A stretch of DNA of 64,000 nt from Bacteroidota bacterium (GTDB taxonomy: Bacteria > Bacteroidota > Bacteroidia > Bacteroidales > JAADJA01), in the NCBI GenBank assembly GCA_020444515.1, contig JAHLKX010000001.1, forward strand, positions 558,001 through 622,000, read 5' to 3'. The position numbers were made by a program, and so were the translations under genes. Below the pieces are notes generated by a model. The model did no database searches and had not been told where the DNA came from. It worked only from the letters and a program-made list of their open reading frames with translations. Each line of letters begins with the position of its first letter. Positions within the stretch are counted from its first letter, which is position 1. Positions 38,828 through 46,850 of this stretch are shown in pieces.

Positions 38828-40078
38828 ATGGATATTTTCAATAAGATCGACACGACTTTTGGACCTTTAGGGCAATACATGGAACAAGCTCACGGGTATT
38901 ATATGTTTCCGAAGCTGGAGGGGCCGATCTCAAATAAAATGATTTTTAATGGGAAAGAGCGCCTTGTATGGAGTTTGAACAACTACCTTGGACTGGGAAA
39001 TCATCCCGAGGTTCGTAAAGCCGATGCTGAAGCTGCTGCAGAATGGGGGCTTGCCTACCCCATGGGTGCCAGAATGATGTCGGGCCAAACCAAATACCAC
39101 GAGGAACTGGAGCGCAGGTTGGCTGCATTTGTAAATAAAGAAGCGGCTTATCTTTTAAATTATGGTTACCAGGGAATGGTGTCCATCATCAATTCACTGG
39201 TCGACAGACGGGATGTGATCGTTTATGATTCTGAAGCACATGCTTGCATTATTGATGGGATGCGATTGCATTTTGGGAAACGGTTTGTATACCCACACAA
39301 CAATATGGAAAACCTCGAAAAAGAACTGGAAAGGGCAACCAAAATTGTGGAGAAGACAAATGGTGGTATCCTTGTTATTACTGAAGGGGTTTATGGAATG
39401 GCCGGTGATCTAGGTAACCTCAAAGAAATAACAGCCCTGAAAAAGAAGTTCAAATTCAGGCTACTGGTAGATGATGCCCATGGTTTTGGCACCATGGGTA
39501 AAACAGGTGCAGGAACGGGAGAACACCTCGGTGTTCAGGATGAAATTGACGTCTATTTTGCCACCTTTGCCAAGTCTATGGCAGGTATTGGTGGTTTTGT
39601 GGCCAGTAACAAAAAAGTTGTGAGCTACTTGATGTACAATATGCGTTCTCAGGTTTATGCCAAATCATTGCCGATGCCCATGGTTATTGGATCAATGAAA
39701 CGCCTTGAGCTGTTGCAAAATGAACCTGAGCACAAAGAAAAACTTTGGACCATTGTGAATGCGCTGCAAAAAGGCTTGCGTGAAAATGGATTCGACCTGG
39801 GCAATACAGAATCCCCGGTAACACCTGTCTTCCTGAAAGGAGGTGTTGTAGAGGCTACCAACGTAACCCGCGACCTCAGGGAGAATCACAATATATTCTG
39901 TTCCATCGTCTCCTACCCCGTTGTTCCAAAAGGTGTTATTATGCTGCGTTTGATCCCTACAGCCATGCACACGCTTGAAGATGTTGATTACACCATCAAA
40001 TGTTTTTCAGAAATAAAGAAAAACCTGGATGAGGGTAAATATGGCGGAGAACACATTGAAAAAATGGTTGTAAAATAA
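38828..40078 (+). CDS. Alpha-oxoamine synthase / serine palmitoyltransferase-like PLP enzyme
   Basis: WSLNNYLGLGNHPEVRKADAEAAAEWGLAYPMGARMMSGQTKYHEELE; LLVDDAHGFGTMGKTGAGTGEHLG; PLP Lys in FATFAKSMAGIGGFVA. Confidence 0.85.
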   Translation: MDIFNKIDTTFGPLGQYMEQAHGYYMFPKLEGPISNKMIFNGKERLVWSLNNYLGLGNHPEVRKADAEAAAEWGLAYPMGARMMSGQTKYHEELERRLAAFVNKEAAYLLNYGYQGMVSIINSLVDRRDVIVYDSEAHACIIDGMRLHFGKRFVYPHNNMENLEKELERATKIVEKTNGGILVITEGVYGMAGDLGNLKEITALKKKFKFRLLVDDAHGFGTMGKTGAGTGEHLGVQDEIDVYFATFAKSMAGIGGFVASNKKVVSYLMYNMRSQVYAKSLPMPMVIGSMKRLELLQNEPEHKEKLWTIVNALQKGLRENGFDLGNTESPVTPVFLKGGVVEATNVTRDLRENHNIFCSIVSYPVVPKGVIMLRLIPTAMHTLEDVDYTIKCFSEIKKNLDEGKYGGEHIEKMVVK

Positions 40079-40085
40079 CAATCTC

Positions 40086-40116
40086 AAAAAAGCCCGGTAT
40101 TAAACCGGGTTTTTTT
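40086..40116 (+). terminator. Rho-independent terminator after Spt-like gene
   Basis: AAAAAAGCCCGGT-ATTA-AACCGGGTTTTTTT. Confidence 0.82.
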
Positions 40117-40189
40117 ATACTTAAAGCCAACCATCAATAATTATTGGCTATTTTTGACTTCGCAAAATAATTATCAAATCCCGCGTTAA

Positions 40190-41593
40190 ATGAAAGAAAC
40201 GACCCGCCGCAAAATCATGGGAAATTGGCTGTATACTATCTACAGAAGGATGCGGTATATTCGTTTTATCAAACGCTTGCGAAAGGAACGGCAAAAAATG
40301 CTCAAAACCGAGCAGGAACAGGAACAACAGGAAGTCAAACTTACCATCAGGCAGCAACTTCGACTCGAAAGGAAGCTGGAAAAGGCCAAGCAGAAACGCC
40401 TCAAAAAAGAAGATAAAATCCAACGCAAGCAGGTTCGTGACGAGATACGTGCCAGACAGCGCGCGGAGCGACTGGCCGAGCAGGAAAAACAAAAAATTGA
40501 AAAACGAGAACTCAGAAAAGAACAACTAGAAGTAAAACAGCGGCTCAAAGAAAAAGCCGAACAGGACAGGCAACTTGAGCAACAACAAAGGGAGCAGGCA
40601 AAACTTCAAAAGAAATTACGCAAACAACGGATTCGCAGATTGAGGCCATATCTTTTAAAAAGGCGGACCCGTGAGTTTTTCAGGGGACTGCGTTCCATCA
40701 ACCGGCACACTTTAAGGGATTGGTTTGACTGGACAACAGAACTGGTAGCCAATAAGAATGATCGGAACCGGTTTCTAAAGATATTCTTTAATTCACTCTT
40801 CATGTTTATGCTTTCCTACCTCGTGATCTATATTATTGGTCAGTTGATCACAGTGTGGGCAGCAACTACATTTGATTACAAGCTTATCGTCTTTCCTTAT
40901 AAAATCTATTACAATATCGATAGTGATCAATGGACCCCCGATGCTGTTAAAATATTGTTCAGTATCCTCCCTTTCACAGGATTGATTTTAGGAACGATTG
41001 GCATCATTCTTTATAGCAGCAAACGCAATGAAGCTGGATATTTCAAATTATTTTTCCTTTGGGCATTTGTGCATGGCATGGTGATGTTCTTCGGATCAAC
41101 CCTCATGGGCACCCTACTCAATCAAGGTTTCGGCTGGGTGATTGCCTATTTGTATTACCGCGATACCGGCAAGATGATCTTTTCAATCATTTCCATATTT
41201 GCCCTCTTTATTGCAGGAACAAGTATCACAAGATCCTTTCTGATATCAGGGAATGCTTATTTTAACTTTGTAAAACATGAAAACCGAAAATTTTTATTCC
41301 TGAGCCAGGTTCTTTTGCCAGCCATCATTGGAACAGGCATCATGATCCTTCTTAAAATTCCCACCGATGATTACTATACCACCAATGAAGAGTATATTTT
41401 CGAGGTCAGTAAGATCAGTACCATTTTGTTGATCCTATTGCCGGTGGGGCTGGCCTTTAAATCGATGGGTGATATTTATTTTGATGAAGAACCAAGGATC
41501 GTTCGTTTTGCCTGGCCTTTTCTTCTGATAACACTGGCCATATTTCTGTTGCACATGTTCATTCTGGCTCCGGGGATTCCAGTCAGTCCTTAA
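40190..41593 (+). CDS. Membrane protein with long charged N-terminal coiled coil, unknown function
   Basis: Residues ~20-165 almost entirely K/R/E/Q; several TM helices in the C-terminal half. Confidence 0.75.
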   Translation: MKETTRRKIMGNWLYTIYRRMRYIRFIKRLRKERQKMLKTEQEQEQQEVKLTIRQQLRLERKLEKAKQKRLKKEDKIQRKQVRDEIRARQRAERLAEQEKQKIEKRELRKEQLEVKQRLKEKAEQDRQLEQQQREQAKLQKKLRKQRIRRLRPYLLKRRTREFFRGLRSINRHTLRDWFDWTTELVANKNDRNRFLKIFFNSLFMFMLSYLVIYIIGQLITVWAATTFDYKLIVFPYKIYYNIDSDQWTPDAVKILFSILPFTGLILGTIGIILYSSKRNEAGYFKLFFLWAFVHGMVMFFGSTLMGTLLNQGFGWVIAYLYYRDTGKMIFSIISIFALFIAGTSITRSFLISGNAYFNFVKHENRKFLFLSQVLLPAIIGTGIMILLKIPTDDYYTTNEEYIFEVSKISTILLILLPVGLAFKSMGDIYFDEEPRIVRFAWPFLLITLAIFLLHMFILAPGIPVSP

Positions 41594-41608
41594 TCTGCAC
41601 TTTATAGA

Positions 41609-43105
41609 TTAATCCAATACTTTGGAGGCAAAGTATTCTACCGGTGCATATTCATCCGTAAGGATTTCAGCTTCCCCTGTTCCTGAAATTGAAATATGAT
41701 GTTGAAGGTAGTTATTCAGCTCCGGATTCAGGCTGGACATCAGAACCGGGTCGTTGGATTTCAAAGCCACCAGCATAATGTTTTGAAAATGTTCCTTTTC
41801 TTCAGTTGTTGGATTTGGATATTGCACTGCAAAAAGATAAACTTGTGGAAAAACAGCTTGATAGGTTGCTGTTTGGGATAAGAGAAACTGGTTATTATCA
41901 GGGCTAAGCGAAGAAATGATATTGGCAAATACCGCTCCGCCTTCCGGAATGATATCATATAAATGCTGAACAGCTTCAATGGTTGTTAGTTGAAAAGGAA
42001 CCGTAAGCATCGATTTGTATGCATCCATAAAAACTACGTCGTAAGTATTTTCAGTCCGGTTTATAAAAGTCCGCCCGTCTTCATGAATGATTCTCAGTCG
42101 CGGATCATCTGGCAGATTAAAGTATTTCTTGGCCAGTCTGGTCAATCCGGGATCAATTTCCACGACATCAATATGAGCATTCGTATGGTGCTTGAGGAAA
42201 TCTTTGGGATATGCATAACCCGAACCGCCGATCATCAGAGCATGCTGAAATCCGGGCACGAAATGTTCTGCCAATCGATAGAATTTTAAAACATCGAAAA
42301 CGAGATCATTATCCTTATCATTGAACATGGCTGAGCTACGTTCATTATTGATGCGCAACATTTTAACCGGGCGACCGGTTGATTTATCTGTTGTATTATA
42401 AATCAAAACACGGTTATAACGGGTGTCTTCATCAATATAGTCTTGATCTTTTTCCCCACTGAAATACCAGGTCATAAGGGTGATCACCATTAAAATTCCG
42501 GGGGTGATGATGAGGATCCAACGGCGTGTCAAAATTATGATCCAACCGGCCAGAAGAATTAAAACAAAGCTAATGGCCATTTGCACGTTGGTATGCCCGA
42601 AGTTGGGCAAGAATAAAAATCCTGCAAAAAATGTCCCCAGGATACTGCCAAAGGTCGACAATGCATATAAACGTCCTACAGTCGTTCCAGAGGTTGTCAG
42701 ATTTTGCATTTTCAGTTTTACACCATATGGCAATATCATCCCAAAAAAGAAACTGGCAGGCGCAAAAAGTACCAGCGCCGATATCACCGTTCTGAGCTTA
42801 AAGCCTGGTATATATTTTATGATCCTGTCTAAAATATAAATATTGCCCGTAGCTGTTATCAAAATAAAGACAGAAGCAGACAGCAACATGGCCGACAGGT
42901 ATAAAAAACTGGTGCGCTTTACTGAAATAAGTCCACCGATCCAGTAACCTAAGCTTAAACTTCCAAAAATAATCCCGATAAGGCTGGTCCATACATACAC
43001 GGAAGTTCCCAGATATGGCCCCAATAGCCTTGAACCGACTATTTCAAAAATCATGGTGAAAGCTCCGGCTGTTAAAATGGTTATTTCTATAAAATATTTT
43101 TTCAT
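41609..43105 (-). CDS. Membrane-anchored spermidine synthase-like protein (fused MFS-like/spermidine synthase)
   Basis: N-terminal TM bundle plus ALMIGGSGYAYPKDFLKHHTNAHIDVVEIDPGLTRLAKKYF, YDVVFMDAYKSMLTVPFQLTT. Confidence 0.82.
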   Translation of the reverse strand: MKKYFIEITILTAGAFTMIFEIVGSRLLGPYLGTSVYVWTSLIGIIFGSLSLGYWIGGLISVKRTSFLYLSAMLLSASVFILITATGNIYILDRIIKYIPGFKLRTVISALVLFAPASFFFGMILPYGVKLKMQNLTTSGTTVGRLYALSTFGSILGTFFAGFLFLPNFGHTNVQMAISFVLILLAGWIIILTRRWILIITPGILMVITLMTWYFSGEKDQDYIDEDTRYNRVLIYNTTDKSTGRPVKMLRINNERSSAMFNDKDNDLVFDVLKFYRLAEHFVPGFQHALMIGGSGYAYPKDFLKHHTNAHIDVVEIDPGLTRLAKKYFNLPDDPRLRIIHEDGRTFINRTENTYDVVFMDAYKSMLTVPFQLTTIEAVQHLYDIIPEGGAVFANIISSLSPDNNQFLLSQTATYQAVFPQVYLFAVQYPNPTTEEKEHFQNIMLVALKSNDPVLMSSLNPELNNYLQHHISISGTGEAEILTDEYAPVEYFASKVLD

Positions 43106-43113
43106 AAATGCAT

Positions 43114-44838
43114 CTATCTGAGAATAAGTTTAACTGTCGCTGAAGCTGTTCCATCGGAAACAATTAAAAAGTAAATACCGACCGGTTGAGCCGATAAATC
43201 CAAATGATAACTTTGGTGGTAACCATTAAAAATAGTTGCATCCTGAAGGATTACACTTCCCTGCTCACTTAAAATTTGAAGGTTTGTTATTATCGGTCGA
43301 TGGCCATTATAATGCAGATTAAAATGACCGGGTCCTGGATTGGGCCCAACGGTGAACAATTCATCTGGCAAGTGCTCAATAACTTGAGAATTTGTGGATT
43401 TTAACGTGATATTTACAATGGATTCCTGACGGGTTTGGACCTCGACATCTTCAACTGTTTTTGGCTCATAGCCAGGTGCAAAAAATGTCAGATCATAACT
43501 GCCCTCAAAAATGGGTCTAAAAAACCATCCATCTTCTTTGTGACTGGCCACCCAGGAATTGTCCATGTCATGACCTTCTATGAAAATGGAAGCCTTTACA
43601 GGAAGTCCGGTTTGCTCATCGGTAATTATTCCCCTGATGCCGAATAAAGCCTGTTCCATATAACCTAGAAAAGAACGATAATTATATTCCCAAAAATCAT
43701 CTAACAAGCTTTCCGGCAACACCTTGTTTGATGATATCTCAAGTGTAACTTCACGACAATGATGAAAGTAGTTCATATAATCCTGTCTACTTCCCGTGGT
43801 GGTATACCAGGCATAACCATTGGTAACACCGTTATCGAGATCGGTAAAATATCCTGGCGGACTGTATTTATGAGCAGTATCGGCCCATTCACGCCCTACA
43901 TAATACCACCAGGCATCATCGGCATGGAAGTGCGACCATGTATCCCACGGGTAATTAAAAACTTCGGCGCCACCATGAAAATTAGCTGCCATTACAAAGT
44001 GATTGACTTCTGCCATAGCCATAAAAGCTTCCGTTTCAACCTGGTATTCATAGCCATCTGGATGGGGACCATCATCAGGATCCGCATAGTTGCGGTTCAA
44101 ATCGACATTATTGGAATTGAATCGTTTGGCACCAAACACGGTATTGTTCCCATTATAATAGGTTCCATCCGGATTGGCAAGTGGGTTAATCCAAATGTCC
44201 ATATTATTTACCAGGTTATCAACCACTGGATCAACACCATAATTCGACAATAGATAGTTGATCAATCGCAGCATCAGCACGTAGCCGGTGGTTTCATCGC
44301 CGTGCATGGAAGATGTATACAAAAATTGAGTTTCTCCCGGTTCCCACGAAGCATTGTCAGAAATCCTTGCCACCAGAAGATCCCTTTCCTCCTCAGATTG
44401 GCCAATATTAACAACAGTGCACAAATCGGGATATTCATTAGCAAATTGGTACATCATATCAACGTACGCCTCGTAAGTGGGATAAAAATCCCAATCGTTC
44501 AGGTTTTTCAAATCAACTGCTGCTTTCATCGCAGGTTTAAGTATCATTGAGGGCGGTTGTAATAAATCATAGTTCAAATCCAGATCCTTGAACTGCTCAA
44601 ACCCTTTGTTATTGGCATAGGCATATATCATACCGGAGGAGTCGATTTGATCAATGGAAAGAGCCTTAACCATTTCACTATTGAAAACATTGATGTCGGC
44701 TTTGAACCTAAAATAAACCTCTCCCCGCTCTTTAAGTTTCCTGTAAGCTTCTGAATGATCAGTTATCAAAATTTGACTGGAGCAAACAAAAGGAAGAATG
44801 ATTGATAAAAAAGTTATGAACCTGTAAAGTCTTTTCAT
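43114..44838 (-). CDS. M14 family zinc carboxypeptidase, secreted, T9SS C-terminal sorting domain
   Basis: SMHGDETTGYVLMLRLINYLL; WINPLANPDGTYYNGN; NVDLNRNYADP; C-terminal FTVGPNPGPGHFNL...GIYFLIVSDGTASATVKLILR. Confidence 0.88.
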   Translation of the reverse strand: MKRLYRFITFLSIILPFVCSSQILITDHSEAYRKLKERGEVYFRFKADINVFNSEMVKALSIDQIDSSGMIYAYANNKGFEQFKDLDLNYDLLQPPSMILKPAMKAAVDLKNLNDWDFYPTYEAYVDMMYQFANEYPDLCTVVNIGQSEEERDLLVARISDNASWEPGETQFLYTSSMHGDETTGYVLMLRLINYLLSNYGVDPVVDNLVNNMDIWINPLANPDGTYYNGNNTVFGAKRFNSNNVDLNRNYADPDDGPHPDGYEYQVETEAFMAMAEVNHFVMAANFHGGAEVFNYPWDTWSHFHADDAWWYYVGREWADTAHKYSPPGYFTDLDNGVTNGYAWYTTTGSRQDYMNYFHHCREVTLEISSNKVLPESLLDDFWEYNYRSFLGYMEQALFGIRGIITDEQTGLPVKASIFIEGHDMDNSWVASHKEDGWFFRPIFEGSYDLTFFAPGYEPKTVEDVEVQTRQESIVNITLKSTNSQVIEHLPDELFTVGPNPGPGHFNLHYNGHRPIITNLQILSEQGSVILQDATIFNGYHQSYHLDLSAQPVGIYFLIVSDGTASATVKLILR

Positions 44839-44898
44839 CTAAAAAAGGATTGATCCAATGCAAAGGTAAAAAGATTTGGCACGCCTTTTATCTTACAT

Positions 44899-45876
44899 TT
44901 AATCTTCAAACTTCAGTTCATTGTACAAGTCATCAACTGCATTCGTGTCACCTTCGGACTTATTGAATTTCAGTATCAAACCTGCTCCAACAATGACAGT
45001 TCTTGTTAGTCCATCAGCACGATAATCTCTCGCATGAAGAGGAATACCGACTGACAAATTGAGGAGTTTCCCAGGTTTCAATTCTTTCATCCAATTAAAA
45101 AAGACATTATAGGTAATTCCTGAAGAGCCGGGCAGTTTTTCATAAACGCCATCCCTTTTAATTTGATCCTCCTGGATGCGGTAAATGGGTAAAAACCCAA
45201 AATGGATCTTACTGGCTTCATTGAATTCTATGGTTCGTTGAATTCTCAGCATCAGGTCATCCCCTCTTTTCAGGAATGCTGATTCGTAATACAGTTTATT
45301 ATCGGGAAGCTCAACATCAAATGGATGAAGGTATTCATTAAGATTGGATCCAAAGGGATGTTGATAAGCGATACTTACACTCCATCGTTGACTTTGCCAG
45401 GCCATTCCTGCGATAATATCATAGGTTCCCAAACTTGATTGATAGACCATCGGCAAGGCCTCACCATCCAGTTTCTTATTGGTATCGTTGGTTTTCAGAC
45501 GTCCACCTGCAACCAAAGTAAAAATTGACTTTTCGCCGTTTATTACCTGCTGCGAAAAAGTGATTAGCAAATCACCCACACCACTTGTTGCACCTAAATT
45601 TCCAATGGTAACCAGGTAGGGAACACGAATTTCGAGATTGGATGTCGGGAATATTTCATGGTTGACCCGTAATTCAGAGCCCAGTACAATGGATTCTTTA
45701 TCCGCTAAGCCGATACTCTGGGAGTATCCCAGCATAAGCTTTGTTCTATCCAAATCATCATCCTTTAAACCCAATGATCCGGCAGAGCAGGCACCAGCAT
45801 CGCTGCAGCCCTGGCTGAAAGTATTCGGAAGGTTCAAAGCCAATAGAAACAGAAACAAAATCAGATGTGTGATCAT
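44899..45876 (-). CDS. Predicted outer-membrane beta-barrel protein, unknown function
   Basis: Signal peptide; alternating strands; SGVGDLLITFSQQV as in transporter-like OM barrels. Confidence 0.6.
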   Translation of the reverse strand: MITHLILFLFLLALNLPNTFSQGCSDAGACSAGSLGLKDDDLDRTKLMLGYSQSIGLADKESIVLGSELRVNHEIFPTSNLEIRVPYLVTIGNLGATSGVGDLLITFSQQVINGEKSIFTLVAGGRLKTNDTNKKLDGEALPMVYQSSLGTYDIIAGMAWQSQRWSVSIAYQHPFGSNLNEYLHPFDVELPDNKLYYESAFLKRGDDLMLRIQRTIEFNEASKIHFGFLPIYRIQEDQIKRDGVYEKLPGSSGITYNVFFNWMKELKPGKLLNLSVGIPLHARDYRADGLTRTVIVGAGLILKFNKSEGDTNAVDDLYNELKFED

Positions 45877-45981
45877 ATTAATAATTGACGATGAATACCA
45901 TCTTTCCTTACAATTCGCAAAGGCATTTTTGCCATTATTTAAAAAAACAACTTACTTTCGCATCGGTTCAGAAAGATATCC

Positions 45982-46848
45982 ATGAAAGTATCAGGTTTTT
46001 CATTTATCAGGAATGCTATTACATTTGACTATCCTATTGTGGAGGCCATTCGGTCCATCCTCCCCATTTGTGATGAAGTGGTTGTGGCAGTTGGGAAATC
46101 AGAGGATGAAACGCGTTCACTGATCGCTGGTATCGATCCGAAAGTAAGGATCATCGATACGGTCTGGGATGATAGTCTGCGGGAAGGTGGAAGGGTGCTG
46201 GCTGTTGAAACAGATAAAGCTTTCCAGGCTGTGAGAAAAGATTCGGATTGGGCTTTTTACATTCAGGGGGATGAAGTACTTCACGAGAAGTACCTGGATG
46301 AGGTTTATACCCGCATGATCAAATACAAAGATGATAAAAAAGTGGAAGGGCTTTTGTTTAAATATCTTCACTTTTATGGATCTTACCAGTATGTAGGTTC
46401 TTCATTGAAATGGTACAGCCATGAGATCAGGGTTGTCCGAAATGACAAGCGCATATATTCTTTCCGGGATGCCCAGGGTTTTAAAATCGGCAATAATCGT
46501 CGGTTGCGGGTGAAACCACTGGATGCTTACATGTATCATTATGGCTGGGTAAAAGATCCGCGGGCCATGCAAAAAAAGCAGGAAAACTTTCACAAACACT
46601 GGCATGATGATAAGTGGATTGAGCAAAATGTTGTAAAAGCCTCCGAATATGATTATTCCAATATTGATGCGCTTGAAAAATTTGACGGCACCCATCCGGC
46701 TGTAATGAAGGAACGACTGAGACGAATGCATTGGGATTTTGAATTTGACATGGCCAATAACCGATCCACCCCTAAAGACAAGCTAAAACTTTTCCTTAAG
46801 CATAAACTGGGAATAGATACAGGATACAAGAATTACAGGATCATTTGA
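45982..46848 (+). CDS. Glycosyltransferase family 2-like protein
   Basis: VSGFSFIRNAITFDYPIVEAIRSILPICDEVVVAVGKSEDETRSLI; DWAFYIQGDEVLHEKY. Confidence 0.82.
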   Translation: MKVSGFSFIRNAITFDYPIVEAIRSILPICDEVVVAVGKSEDETRSLIAGIDPKVRIIDTVWDDSLREGGRVLAVETDKAFQAVRKDSDWAFYIQGDEVLHEKYLDEVYTRMIKYKDDKKVEGLLFKYLHFYGSYQYVGSSLKWYSHEIRVVRNDKRIYSFRDAQGFKIGNNRRLRVKPLDAYMYHYGWVKDPRAMQKKQENFHKHWHDDKWIEQNVVKASEYDYSNIDALEKFDGTHPAVMKERLRRMHWDFEFDMANNRSTPKDKLKLFLKHKLGIDTGYKNYRII

Positions 46849-46850
46849 TA

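Noticed and set aside
40148-40548. Antisense ORFs of 125 and 102 aa (Phe/Leu/Ser-rich)
   Set aside because: Artefact of the low-complexity K/R/E/Q codons of the plus-strand coiled-coil gene.
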